Positions 7,030 through 15,388 of a stretch of 34,482 bases of DNA are shown here, in pieces; within the stretch, counting starts at the first letter, position 1; every line of letters begins with the position of its first letter. The stretch lies in NCBI GenBank assembly GCA_020725425.1, contig DYFA01000005.1:1-34482 (forward strand). Reading direction: 5' to 3'. The translations under genes and the position numbers were made by a program. The notes under the pieces were generated by a model. That model did not search any database. It was not told the DNA's origin and saw nothing but the letters and a program-made list of their open reading frames with translations. The stretch is from Aneurinibacillus sp. Lineage in GTDB: Bacteria > Bacillota > UBA5301 > DYFA01.

Positions 7030-9234
7030 TCAGGGCCGGGCCGAATCGACTGTCGGAGCGCTGAGGACTTCAGGCCCCCACCGGACGGGAGGCCGGTCGG
7101 CGACGAACACCTCATAGCTGTTCCGGAACACCTCACCCTCATACTCCAAGTCCAGGAGGACGAGGTACTTCCCCGGGATCGCAGGAATGAAGCTCAGTTC
7201 CCCCGGAGAGAAGGCGCGCGCGTCGGCCGGCAGCCGGGCGGAGAAGCGGCCGGCCGCCACTTCGTCGCCTGCCGGTCCGATGACCCTCGCCCGCGCCTCG
7301 ACCTGGGGGTAGCTGCGCAGCGAGTCGCTGGTAAGGTAGACCGGAAGGCGGACCGTCTCTCCCGGACGGTACGTGTCCTTGTCGAGCAGCGTGAAGACGT
7401 ACTCGGGGTGGTAACAGCGGGCCAGGTGGTGATAGGAGGCCTTCGGCACGCGCCAGTAATCCACCACCGCCCAGGAGACGGCGGGGTTTGGGTCGGCGAA
7501 GCTGAAGGCGAGCATGCCGCCGGTGGGCCGGTACTTGTGGAAGCGCAGCCGGTCGATGTAGAACTGGTTCAACCGCATCTGATACCACTGAGTCAGGGCG
7601 ATGAGGGTCTCCAGGTCCCGGCAGGCGTCGAGGTCGAGCCAAAGGCGCATGATATCGGGCTGCGCCGAGTGCCGACGGGCAAGGGTCTCCCAGTCGAGCC
7701 GGGCCAGGTCGGAGGCCATGAAGCGAACGGCGCTCTCCTTGTTGGGGAAACTCTGCGCCCCGAACTCCGAGAGGAACCGGATGTTCCGCGGGACAAGGCG
7801 GCGGACCAGGTCGAAGAGGCGAAGCGGCCCGTGCGTCTTGTACCAGCCGAAATACCAGTGGGTGTCCCCTCCCCGGTGGAGGAGGGCGATCTCACCCGAG
7901 GCCCGAAGGACCGGGCGGGAGGGGTCCTCCCGGCGGGCCGCCCGGGCGAGCCGCCGGTCCATCACGTCCCGGTTCCAGCTATAGACGAAGACGCTGAAAT
8001 CGGTCTTGAGTGCCCGCCCGAAGCTCTCGTCCTTCGTGTCGACCATGTAGACCGGCTCGTTGTGCATGCACCAGAGGGCGATCGAGGGGTGATTCCCCAG
8101 GAGGCGCACCATCTCCCGCACCTGGCGCTCCGCTTCCGGCATGACCTCCCGGGCGTACAGCCACTGCAGAGGGAAGTCCTGCCAGAGCAGCATCCCTTGC
8201 TCGTCCGCCGCCTCGTAGAACACCGGATGGTCAATATGAGCGTGGACCCGCAGCATGTTCATGTGGGCCGCCGCGGCCAGCTTCAGGTCGCCCTCGGCTC
8301 GTTCCCTGGTCACCCGGCTCAACCGGGCCTCCGGCGGCGGGTAGTTGTTCCCCTTGATGAACAGCCGCTCCTGGTTGACGTAGAAGACCCACTTGCGGAG
8401 AGCCACGGTGCGCAGGCCGGTCCGCACCTTCAGCCGGTCGAGGCTCGCCCCGTCCCGGCCGGCCAGAGTCGCCTCGACCTCATAGAGATGCGGCTCTCCC
8501 AGGCCGCGGGGCCACCAGAGACGGTATTGCTCGATTTCGCACTGGTAGGATAGCCGGTTCATCCCAGGCTGCAGCGGGGCGCGGAACTTGAAGACCTGGG
8601 TCTCCCCCACGAAGTTGGCCGGCGTGAAGGCGAGGGTCACCAGCGGGTCGGCGGCTTCGACGGCGTCGACGTCCAGCAAAACCCGAACCTTGGCGCTGCG
8701 TGTGTCGAAGCCGCGGGTCTCCACTCCCATCCAGGCAAGTCTGGCCGGACCGGTGACGAGCAGCTCGACCGGGAGCCACACCCCGCCCGGCTCAATCATC
8801 GGGTCCAGGTGGTCCCAATGGGAGAAGATGCCGGTGATGAGGCGCTTTCCAAGTTTGCGGGTTTCCGGGGGGCACTCCACCTCGAGGAGTAGCAGGTCGT
8901 CGCCGGTGAGCTGCCCCGTCACTTCGAAGTCGGCGGGGGCGAAGTATCCCTCGTGCGCCCCGAGGAGGCACCCGTTGAGGTAGGCGGAGTAGCGGTAGAA
9001 GACCCCGTTCAAGCGGAGGAAGTACCGTCGGCCCGGCTCCGGCCGGGAGACAACCCGGCGGCGGTAGACCACCCGGCCCGTGTACTGCTCAAGGGCGGGG
9101 TGCTCCTGCCAGTGGGCGGGCAGCTCTTGCTCCAGCCAGCCATCCCCCGGCCAGGGAGCCTGGCGCACCGCCGCCGAGAACTCCTCCACCGCTCTCAACT
9201 GCCAGGTCCCACTCAGGTTCAGGCGGTCCAGCAC
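7030..9234 (-). CDS. glycoside hydrolase family 2 protein (beta-mannosidase/beta-galactosidase type)
   Basis: A 734-residue GH2 enzyme. The start is GTG 9234, preceded by AAGGAGGGG with six bases spacing; the earlier in-frame TTG at 9252 lies upstream of and next to that site. Seen (numbering from the TTG, subtract 6 for the GTG): an N-terminal sugar-binding jelly roll (about 10-170) with [20 protein letters not shown], an immunoglobulin-like domain (about 170-285), then a TIM barrel (about 290-610). WCMHNEP carries the acid/base Glu399, and [11 protein letters not shown] the nucleophile Glu496. A further beta domain follows with [13 protein letters not shown]. There is no signal peptide, so it is predicted to be cytoplasmic. 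FIKGNNYPP resembles beta-mannosidase-type members, but the substrate cannot be fixed from sequence. It stands alone, with no sugar transporter beside it. Confidence 0.9.
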   Translation of the reverse strand: MLDRLNLSGTWQLRAVEEFSAAVRQAPWPGDGWLEQELPAHWQEHPALEQYTGRVVYRRRVVSRPEPGRRYFLRLNGVFYRYSAYLNGCLLGAHEGYFAPADFEVTGQLTGDDLLLLEVECPPETRKLGKRLITGIFSHWDHLDPMIEPGGVWLPVELLVTGPARLAWMGVETRGFDTRSAKVRVLLDVDAVEAADPLVTLAFTPANFVGETQVFKFRAPLQPGMNRLSYQCEIEQYRLWWPRGLGEPHLYEVEATLAGRDGASLDRLKVRTGLRTVALRKWVFYVNQERLFIKGNNYPPPEARLSRVTRERAEGDLKLAAAAHMNMLRVHAHIDHPVFYEAADEQGMLLWQDFPLQWLYAREVMPEAERQVREMVRLLGNHPSIALWCMHNEPVYMVDTKDESFGRALKTDFSVFVYSWNRDVMDRRLARAARREDPSRPVLRASGEIALLHRGGDTHWYFGWYKTHGPLRLFDLVRRLVPRNIRFLSEFGAQSFPNKESAVRFMASDLARLDWETLARRHSAQPDIMRLWLDLDACRDLETLIALTQWYQMRLNQFYIDRLRFHKYRPTGGMLAFSFADPNPAVSWAVVDYWRVPKASYHHLARCYHPEYVFTLLDKDTYRPGETVRLPVYLTSDSLRSYPQVEARARVIGPAGDEVAAGRFSARLPADARAFSPGELSFIPAIPGKYLVLLDLEYEGEVFRNSYEVFVADRPPVRWGPEVLSAPTVDSARP

Positions 9235-9422
9235 CGCCGACCCCTCCTTCAAGGTGTTGAACTCCAGCTTGTCTGATTTGGGCAGAAGCAGGCATGGCTG
9301 CTGGAAGTTTCACCAACACTATACCACCAGGAGTGGACTCATGAAAGTCTTCGTACTCACCCCTGCCTGCTTTTGACAACGCAGGAAGCGGCCACCTCGA
9401 CGCCGTATCTAGCGGTGAAGGG

Positions 9423-10317
9423 GTGACCGTTGTGGCCTTTATCGATCTGCGCAGTGACACCGTGACCCGACCGACGCCGGCCATGCGCCGGGCGATGGCC
9501 GAGGCGGAGGTGGGCGACGACGTCTTCGGCGAAGACCCGACCGTCAACGAGCTGGAAGCGGTCGGGGCGGACCTCGTGGGCAAGGAGGCCGCCCTCTTCG
9601 TCCCCTCCGGCACCATGGGGAATCAGGTGGCGCTCGCCGCCCACACCAGCCGGGGCGACGAGGTGATCGTGGACTCTGAGTCCCACATCTTCCACTATGA
9701 GAACGCCGGGCCGGCGGAACGGTCCTGCCTCCGGCGGAATTGGCGGCCCTGGCCGGCCTGGCTCACTCCCGGGGGCTCGCTGTCCACCTGGACGGGGCGA
9801 GGATCTCAACGCCGCCGCCGCAGTCGGGTACGACGTGCGGGAGTTCACCCGCCAGGCGGATTCGGTGATGTTCTGCCTTTCCAAGGGCTTGGCCGCTCCG
9901 GTCGGCTCACTGCTCGCCGGCAGCCGCGAGTTCATCGCCCGGGCACGCAAGCACCGGAAGCTGTTCGGCGGCGGGATGCGCCAGGCGGGGATCCTCGCCG
10001 CAGCGGGGCTCGTGGCCCTGCGGGAGATGGTCGGACGGCTGGCCGAGGATCACGCCAACGCCCACCGGCTCGGGGAGCTCCTCAGCGAGGTGCCAGGCCT
10101 CCGGGTGGACCTCGCCCGGGTCCAGACGAACATCCTGCTGGTGGACTTCTCCGGGACTAACCTCTCCGGCGAGGCCTTCCTGGCCAAGCTCCAGAAGGCC
10201 GGCGTCAAAGCGGTCGCCTTCGGTCCGACCGTCGCCCGCTTCGTCACCCACAAGGACGTCTCGGCGGCAGACGTGGACGAGGCGGCGGCCCGCATCCGAA
10301 AGGCCTTGGCAGAGTAG
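9423..10317 (+). pseudogene. low-specificity L-threonine aldolase, broken
   Basis: PLP-dependent aldolase (Thr to Gly + acetaldehyde), normally about 340 residues, here spread over three frames. Frame A from GTG 9423 gives [35 protein letters not shown] and [10 protein letters not shown]. At about 9707-9713 the text jumps to a second frame reading [19 protein letters not shown] and [10 protein letters not shown], skipping about 45 expected codons. At 9806 a missing base (ATCTCAAC where ATC TTC AAC is expected) moves to a third frame, which gives [18 protein letters not shown] and [14 protein letters not shown] with the PLP lysine, then continues to the stop at 10317. A deletion of about 135 bases plus a frameshift make it nonfunctional unless the assembly is wrong. 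Every block is otherwise well conserved, so inactivation looks recent. Confidence 0.85.
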
Positions 10318-10339
10318 AAATCGGCAAGGAGGTCCACAC

Positions 10340-11242
10340 ATGCGTGCGATCAAGCTGAAGCTCTTCTGGACGCTAGTCCTGGCCCTGGCGCTGCTTCTGG
10401 GGGCAGTTCCGGCGGCGGCGCAGGAGAGCCTGGAGGGCTACCGCGCCCGGTACGCCCTGGAGGCCAAGATCTCGGCCAGCCGAGCAGGCCAGATGATCGG
10501 TTCCTGGCCTGTGGAAGGCGAGTTTTGCCTCGCTTTCCGCCGGCGGAACGAGGACGGGCTCCAGGAAGTGGAACTCTCCCTCGATCGCTTGGCGGCCCCC
10601 GGCGTTCCCGGGTTAGACGAGGCCCTGGACGGGTTCGTCGGCCAGAAGGCCACCCTGGTCTTCGATGAACGCGGCCGGCTAGTCGACCTCGACCTGGCTC
10701 TGCCCGAGGAGATGCTGGAGGAGCTGCGGTCGCGCCTGAACGCCATACCCCAGACCGCTACCAGCGGAGAGGCCCGCCCCACCCTGGTCGAGGCGCTGCG
10801 TGAGCTTCGCCGGGGAACCTTGATCACCTTCAGCATAGTCATGCCCCGCGAGCAGCGCGAGGGGAAAGACGAAGTCGCGGTGGAGGTGGAATTCGCCGGC
10901 CCCGACGAGCACCGGGACGTATACGTCGTGCTGACCCGCCTCAGCTTCGACCTCGCCGGGACGGCTATAGGTGCGACAGATAAGAACAAGGCGGCGAAGG
11001 CTGAGGTGCGCTCCGACGTGCAGGCCAAGCTCCGGGGAAGAACCGAGTTCAGCCTGGAGAACGGCCTGCTGAGTCTGCTCGACCTGGAAATGGCGGTCGC
11101 GGTGGTTCCGCCTGAGGAATCTCCGCTCGACGTGGGGGTCAAGTTCACGGTGAGCCTGGCGGAGATTACCCCGTTGACGGAGGCCGCCTCTCCGTCCGAG
11201 GTGCCGTCACCCGCCCCCGAGTCTCACCGGCGCGAGCCTTAA
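10340..11242 (+). CDS. secreted protein of unknown function
   Basis: A 300-residue protein with a classic signal peptide: basic start MRAIKLK, hydrophobic core LVLALALLLGAV, and a likely cut after AAA near residue 27. No lipobox cysteine is seen. AAGGAGGT lies seven bases before the ATG. The mature part is predicted to be mostly beta-strand, with charged segments (GQKATLVFDERGRLVDLDL, about 112-130) and a Pro/Ser-rich tail (PSEVPSPAPES). I recognise no family. It starts 22 bases after the broken threonine aldolase stop, so it may share its transcript. A role at the cell envelope is likely only from export. Confidence 0.75.
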   Translation: MRAIKLKLFWTLVLALALLLGAVPAAAQESLEGYRARYALEAKISASRAGQMIGSWPVEGEFCLAFRRRNEDGLQEVELSLDRLAAPGVPGLDEALDGFVGQKATLVFDERGRLVDLDLALPEEMLEELRSRLNAIPQTATSGEARPTLVEALRELRRGTLITFSIVMPREQREGKDEVAVEVEFAGPDEHRDVYVVLTRLSFDLAGTAIGATDKNKAAKAEVRSDVQAKLRGRTEFSLENGLLSLLDLEMAVAVVPPEESPLDVGVKFTVSLAEITPLTEAASPSEVPSPAPESHRREP

Positions 11243-11245
11243 GGC

Positions 11246-11295
11246 TCACTCCTCCAGCCTGATCGCCTGCACCGGGCAGACCGCGGCGGAGTGGT
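11246..11295 (-). pseudogene. C-terminal tail of a ferredoxin
   Basis: On the minus strand the last codons before TGA (11246-11248) read SAAVCPVQAIRLEE. This is the CP-containing second half-cluster motif and end of a 4Fe-4S ferredoxin. No matching N-terminal part with CxxCxxC is found upstream. It is a gene fragment only. Confidence 0.55.
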
Positions 11296-11434
11296 GCAAT
11301 GAGCGGTGAGGGCCTCTGAAGAGCCAACCATGATGCGGGGCGGCGCCAGATTGACGGCCTGCGCGAGCGCGCCCGCCAGAGACACCAAACCAGCAATCGG
11401 CTCCCCCTGCCGCCTTAACCCCACAAAGTTAATT
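11296..11434. other. intergenic remnant DNA
   Basis: No convincing gene. A minus-strand frame here has a short stretch, ALAQAVNLAPPRIMVG, that vaguely recalls the end of ROK-family sugar kinases, but it is too short to call. Confidence 0.3.
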
Positions 11435-11468
11435 CGGCGAAGTTAACCTTCGAGGGTTAACTCCGCCG
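11435..11468 (-). terminator. stem-loop downstream of the methyltransferase gene
   Basis: AGTTAACC (11441-11448) and GGTTAACT (11455-11462) pair perfectly. The stem is extended by CGGCG and CCGCCG with a bulge. On the minus strand it lies 32 bases after the methyltransferase stop and is followed by AATTAACTTT, consistent with a terminator. The GTTAAC symmetry also leaves room for a protein-binding site. Confidence 0.5.
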
Positions 11469-11499
11469 GCTATTGGCAAAAACCTTCAGCGGCTGGCGG

Positions 11500-12126
11500 T
11501 TACGGCTTCTCGCCGGAGGCGACGAAAATGCTCACGCTGGCGGACTCACAGCCGCAAGTCGAGTTGGCGCAGCAGTTCTCGCCGACGCAGTCCACCGCCA
11601 CGTTCTGGAGCCCCGCCTCGCTGAACCACTGCCGGATGTCGTCCCGCTTGAACCCCATCCAGCGGTCGTGCTGTTCCTCGACGAGGAAGCGGAAGCGGTG
11701 TTCGTCCAGGTCCGTGAGGACCAGTTTTCCGCCGGGGCGGAGGATCCGGGCCATCTCCCTGATGGCAGCGGGCGGCGACTCAACGTGGTGAAGGCACATG
11801 TTGGCGAAAGCGTAGTCCACCGCTCCCTCCGGAAGCGGAAGGCGTTCGGCGTCACCCACCCGGTACTGCACGTCTCCGGCGCCGGTGAACTTCCGCCTCA
11901 TCTCCCCGAGCATCGCCTCAGACTGGTCGATTGCGATCACCCGCAGCCCTCGGGCGAGGAGTCCCCCGGTGATGAAGCCGCTCCCGGCTCCGATGTCGGC
12001 CGCCAGTTCCCCCGCCCGGACGCCCGCCACCGCCAGTGCCTTCTCCCGGACGGCGTCGGAGAAGAAGCTCTGTCGCAGGCTGTCCCACTCGGCGGCCACC
12101 TGATCAAAGTACGGTTTGCTACTCAT
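11500..12126 (-). CDS. class I SAM-dependent methyltransferase with Cys-rich tail
   Basis: A 208-residue Rossmann-fold methyltransferase. Motif I, DIGAGSGFITGG, is at residues 44-55. An acidic ribose-binding position lies in VIAIDQSEAML, and the later motifs NMCLHHVESPPAAI and ARILRPGGKLVLTDLD are present. The C-terminal 30 residues carry five cysteines (C180, C185, C186, C191, C193) in DCVGENCCANSTCGC. The N-terminal part resembles the ArsR-associated and UbiE-like methyltransferases. The Cys cluster suggests metal or metalloid contact, but arsenic methylation is only a guess. The start is ATG 12126, with AGGAGG upstream. It is surrounded by pseudogenes yet reads through intact. Confidence 0.85.
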   Translation of the reverse strand: MSSKPYFDQVAAEWDSLRQSFFSDAVREKALAVAGVRAGELAADIGAGSGFITGGLLARGLRVIAIDQSEAMLGEMRRKFTGAGDVQYRVGDAERLPLPEGAVDYAFANMCLHHVESPPAAIREMARILRPGGKLVLTDLDEHRFRFLVEEQHDRWMGFKRDDIRQWFSEAGLQNVAVDCVGENCCANSTCGCESASVSIFVASGEKP

Positions 12127-12166
12127 GGCAGCCTCCTGATGGAATGTTTTCCGGTCTTAGTGTATC

Positions 12167-12421
12167 ATGGGAGATGGATTGACGTATGCGATAGTTCAGA
12201 TGAAACCCATCGTTCTCCTCAATAGTATCCCCGCCCAAGGGGAGACGCCCGTGGAACTGCTCCAGTCGAAGGTCTTCCGGGTGGTGGCCCGGGCAGGCAT
12301 CCGGGCGGGGCTCCGCAGCGGGGCGCTGGACGTCGCCTTCCTTCTGGACCGGCCGGTCGCCTCCCCCGACCTGGTCGCCGAAGCCCTGCGCCTGGAACCG
12401 ATGGCGTTAGGTGCGGCATAA
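12167..12421 (+). CDS. short hypothetical protein
   Basis: 84 residues, divergent from the methyltransferase gene. The middle part, VELLQSKVFRVVARAGIRAG followed by LRSGALDVAFLLDRPVAS and DLVAEALRLEP, has protein-like composition and predicted helices. No family is recognised. No strong ribosome binding site precedes ATG 12167, and the first 12 codons look non-coding. It may be the 3' end of a decayed gene. Confidence 0.3.
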   Translation: MGDGLTYAIVQMKPIVLLNSIPAQGETPVELLQSKVFRVVARAGIRAGLRSGALDVAFLLDRPVASPDLVAEALRLEPMALGAA

Positions 12422-12489
12422 GGACAAGTGGCTCTCCCCTGGCCTCTCTGCCCTGTTGGGCTTGACCCGGGAGCTGCCGGCCGTCTAGG

Positions 12490-12685
12490 ACCACCGAGCT
12501 CGCTCACCTGGCGGTGCCCCGGCTCGACCTCCTCCCCCGGCCCCCGCACAACTGATGTCGTGGTTCTGGCAGAAGAGGCAGGCCAGGTTGCAGTGGCCGA
12601 AGAAGATGGGGCCCTCGGACCTCCATTTCGACCTGGACCTGGGGCTCTCTCTCGGACAGTCGTCCAGCAGGTTCTGCGGGCTCAA
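12490..12685 (-). pseudogene. fragment of a PflX-like radical SAM protein
   Basis: A minus-strand frame reads SEGPIFFGHCNLACLFCQNHDIS. This is the CxxxCxxC 4Fe-4S/SAM motif in the form typical of PflX / pyruvate-formate-lyase-activating-enzyme-like radical SAM proteins (usually GTIFFSGCNLRCVFCQN). Upstream, LLDDCPRESPRSR resembles the ruined N-terminal CxxCPRxC region. Downstream the frame is lost; another frame continues with GPGEEVEPGHRQVSELGG, matching the expected GxEVSxEELA block. The rest of the roughly 300-residue protein is missing. Confidence 0.6.
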
Positions 12686-13362
12686 GGCCGTGCAGGACTT
12701 TTGAGATGCAGCCGCTCGGCCCGTCTCTTCACGCCCCGCATGAAGGCCGACTCCTGAATGAAATACCCCGGTTCCAGGACATAGTTCAGCCAGGTCAGAC
12801 CACCCATGGCGAAGTCCATCCGGTCCCGGACGACCATCCGGGCGGTCCGCCCGTCCGCCGGCTCCAGCAAGATCACCTGGCTGCTGTTCAGGTATTTCTC
12901 CGGCCGGGGGCCGGTCAGCGCGAAGGGGTTGCCGGTAGTGAAGTCGATCCGGGCAAGAAAGATGAGCAGGCGCTGGGGTTCGAGGGCCTGGACCGTCCAG
13001 CCGAAGCCCTTCGCCATCGGCACGAGGTCTCCCACCTTCAAGTCCTGGAACTGTGGGAGGATCCGGCTGGAGGAGCGGTGCCCCTCGTAGTAGTCCGCCA
13101 CGCCCAGCAGGCGGTTGATCCAGTCGTGGTTATACCAGCCGGCCCGGCCGTAGCCGACCTGGACCAGCCAGGGCCAGACCCGCTCCACCGGGGCGTTGAT
13201 GGTGATCGCCCGGGTAGCCGCCAGCTTCGGCTCCGGGACCAGTTCATCCCCCGGCATGGCCTGCTGCGCCTCTGCCGCGGTGGCGCCCCACCGGAGATAC
13301 CAGGGTCGGATCGTCAGGAAAAAGAGCAACGCCAGCGCGATCAAGCCAAGCGCGGCGTACAT
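12682..13362 (-). CDS. membrane-anchored SRPBCC-fold protein
   Basis: A 226-residue protein starting at ATG 13362, with GGGAGG upstream; the longer frame up to 13506 is Arg-rich and unlikely. Residues 1-20 form a hydrophobic segment (MYAALGLIALALLFFLTI), probably an uncleaved membrane anchor. The rest (about 45-220) matches the SRPBCC/polyketide-cyclase-like fold: ATRAITINAPVERVWPWLVQ is its characteristic first strand and helix, followed by YGRAGWYNHDWINRLLG. Members bind hydrophobic ligands; no ligand is predictable. Its stop overlaps the fragment of the PflX-like gene by a few bases. Confidence 0.75.
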   Translation of the reverse strand: MYAALGLIALALLFFLTIRPWYLRWGATAAEAQQAMPGDELVPEPKLAATRAITINAPVERVWPWLVQVGYGRAGWYNHDWINRLLGVADYYEGHRSSSRILPQFQDLKVGDLVPMAKGFGWTVQALEPQRLLIFLARIDFTTGNPFALTGPRPEKYLNSSQVILLEPADGRTARMVVRDRMDFAMGGLTWLNYVLEPGYFIQESAFMRGVKRRAERLHLKSPARP

Positions 13363-13436
13363 GAGCCACCAGCCTCCCTTTCCTTCCTGACCCTGTTCTC
13401 TGCAGGCTCCACAACACCTTCCCGAAGGCCTCCAAC

Positions 13437-14000
13437 ATGGCCCGCTGGTCTCGCGGCGGCACCCGCCAAAACGACGGCCGGGGGTTGGGTAACTCGGCCA
13501 CCTCACCGGTCGGCATCTGCCATAGCTGGGCCGCCGATGGCCGGATGGAGGCGATGCTTCGGGTCGTGCGCAGGCTCAGGCTGGAAGAGGGACTCCAGCT
13601 GTTCGCCGACCGGCTCAGCGTCAACATCGAGTTCGCCTCGGAAAGAGCCCTGGCCACCCTGGCGCCGGGCAAGACTCACCAGGCGCTCCTGGCCCCAATG
13701 GCCTTCATCGGCTCCGAGATCCGGGCCCATCGGGAGGAGGCAACGCGCTTCCGCCACTCCCCCGCTTTTATCTCCGCCGGGCAGAGCACCCAACTCATCG
13801 CCGGTGCAATGCGGGAGACCGATTTTTCAGATCATCCACCTGGCCGAGCGACTGTACCAGAAGGTCAACCTGAAGCGGGTCTACTATTCCGCGTACATCC
13901 CCGTCAACAGTCATCACCTGCTGCCGTCCATCTGCTTCCCGCCGGTTACGGCACTCGGCTTGACGCTGCCTGGTTTCCCAGAACTCCCTGACCGCATCGG
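13437..14000 (+). pseudogene. putative DNA modification/repair radical SAM protein, decayed
   Basis: Normally about 400 residues, this protein belongs to the family that pairs with a uracil-DNA-glycosylase-like protein. Recognisable pieces are RQNDGRGLGNSATSPVGICH followed by SWAADGR, then a jump over the whole radical SAM cysteine core, then LFADRLSVNIEFASERAL, LAPGKTHQALLAPM and RHSPAFISAGQSTQLIAGAM. A frameshift at about 13825 leads to HLAERLYQKVNLKRVYYSAY, and a further shift leads to RLDAAWF, the end of the family. The three-Cys cluster motif is deleted, so it cannot be a working radical SAM enzyme. No glycosylase partner gene is present. Confidence 0.7.
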
Positions 14001-14036
14001 AGGATAACCGCCAGCTCCAGTCGGTAACTGCTGTGT

Positions 14037-14319
14037 TCAAGGCGGTGACGCGCCGTGGCGAAGCACGCTGCGGATACGGCGCCGGGGTAGACACACGTCG
14101 CCCACCACCACAACCAGCCGGCCGCCGGGGACCAGAACCCGGAAAACGTGCCGCTTGGCCTTCCCTGGCGGGGTACTCCTTCAGCGTCCAGTAGGGCGGT
14201 GAAGTGACCACCAGATGGACGCTTTCCTCAGGGACTTCCTCCATGTTCCGGCAATCCCCGAGAAAGAGTCGATGCCCCGTCGGCAATCGGTGGACCGCCT
14301 GCTCGATGGCCTGAACCAT
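14037..14319 (-). pseudogene. truncated site-specific DNA methyltransferase (beta-class, N4/N6)
   Basis: From ATG 14319 the minus strand reads VQAIEQAVHRLPTGHRLFLG, then SVHLVVTSPPYWTLKEYPA. TSPPYW is the catalytic motif IV of amino-DNA methyltransferases. After EGQ about 20-30 codons are missing and the frame shifts to VFRVLVPGGRLVVVVGDVC, a later family block. The match ends at about LPRRR, and the stop is at 14037-14039. Roughly the C-terminal half, including the target-recognition and SAM-binding FxGxG regions, is gone. No restriction endonuclease is nearby. Confidence 0.75.
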
Positions 14320-14516
14320 GGCTCCATCCTTGGCCAGCGCAGGTATCGCTGTCTGCTGCCTTTCTTCCAGAAGCGCCCTAGCCCGGGGCGGGATCAAGTC
14401 TTCAGACAGCGACGGCTCGCCGCTGTTGCGGGCACCAACAAAAAAGCCACGGCCCTCGCCGTAGCTCAGAGTTTCTTTTGATGTGCCGCCGAGGCCGACT
14501 GGGCGGCGAGCGGTCG

Positions 14517-15179
14517 CTAGGCGCGCGCCTCCTGGCCGTTGCGCTTTTCGAGGTACCGTTCGAGCTTGCGCTTCACCCGCTGGAGAGCGTTGTCGATCGA
14601 CTTGACGTGGCGGTGCAGGTCCTCGGCGATCTCCTGGTAGGACTTCCCTTCCAGGTAGAACATGAACACCTGCCACTCGAGGTCCGACAGGAACTCCCCC
14701 ATCTTCGACTCGATGTCCACATAGTTCTCGCGGTTGATGATCAGTTCCTCCGGGTCGGTGACCCGTACCCCCGAGAGGATATCGAGCAGGGTCCGGTCCG
14801 ACTCTTCGTCGTAGATCGGCTTGTTCAGCGAAACGTACGAGTTGAGCGGCATGTGTTTCTGGCGCGTTGCCGTCTTGATGGCGGTGATGATCTGCCGGGT
14901 GATGCAGAGTTCGGCAAAAGCGCGGAACGAGGCCAGCTTGTCTGACCGGAAGTCACGAATAGCCTTGTAGAGCCCGATCATCCCCTCCTGGATGATGTCT
15001 TCCCGGTCCGCTCCGATGAGGAAGTAGGACCGGGCCTTGGCCCGCACGAAGTTCTTATATTTGTTGATCAGGAATTCCAGGGCGATGTCATCATTGCTGC
15101 GCGCGTGCTCGACGACCTCTTCGTCGCTCATGTCCTCGTAATTCCGGTACAAGCGCTTGATGGCCTGCGACGCTCCCAC
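14517..15179 (-). CDS. sigH: RNA polymerase sporulation sigma factor SigH
   Basis: A 220-residue sigma-70 family protein that directs RNA polymerase to transition-state and early sporulation genes. Region 2 shows FLINKYKNFVRAKARSYFLI followed by GADREDIIQEGMIGLYKAIR, nearly diagnostic for SigH. Region 4 is at the C-terminus with EFLSDLEWQVFMFYLEGKSY, QEIAEDLHRHVKSIDNALQR and VKRKLERYL. I chose GTG 15179 because GGGGGAGG lies seven bases upstream (15187-15194); an ATG at 15197 is in frame but has a poor site. It is the last gene of the core block in its conserved place after rlmB, with a VanW gene in between. A strong promoter 205 bases upstream gives it separate control. Confidence 0.95.
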   Translation of the reverse strand: MGASQAIKRLYRNYEDMSDEEVVEHARSNDDIALEFLINKYKNFVRAKARSYFLIGADREDIIQEGMIGLYKAIRDFRSDKLASFRAFAELCITRQIITAIKTATRQKHMPLNSYVSLNKPIYDEESDRTLLDILSGVRVTDPEELIINRENYVDIESKMGEFLSDLEWQVFMFYLEGKSYQEIAEDLHRHVKSIDNALQRVKRKLERYLEKRNGQEARA

Positions 15180-15388
15180 CGTGTCGCCTCCCCCCATGAT
15201 GCGGTCTTCCAAAAGACGCGCGACGGGTTACCGCCCTGACCTCCAAGGAACCGTAGCAGTGGGAATCTGCACTCATTGGTCGGAGATGTGAACGGACTGC
15301 CGCATGATCCGCGGGGACCTCTCATGATCTGCCCAAAAGTCCAAAAGCAGCATCCCGCCTGCTTCGGACCGCTTCGTCTGAAGTCAAC

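Noticed and set aside
7408-8553. Long plus-strand frames opposite the GH2 gene
   Set aside because: Antisense frames kept open by GC-rich codon bias; no family motifs.
9341-9376. 11-codon frame [11 protein letters not shown] with AGGAG upstream
   Set aside because: The signal is good, but it is too short to support as a gene. It could be a leftover gene start.
11239-11424. Minus-strand frame with ALAQAVNLAPPRIMVG resembling a ROK kinase end
   Set aside because: Short, low-complexity match without the other ROK motifs.
13795-14676. A 293-codon minus-strand frame read as one protein
   Set aside because: It overlaps the sigH end and only its middle part matches a DNA methyltransferase. It is a chance fusion of shadow sequence and a pseudogene.
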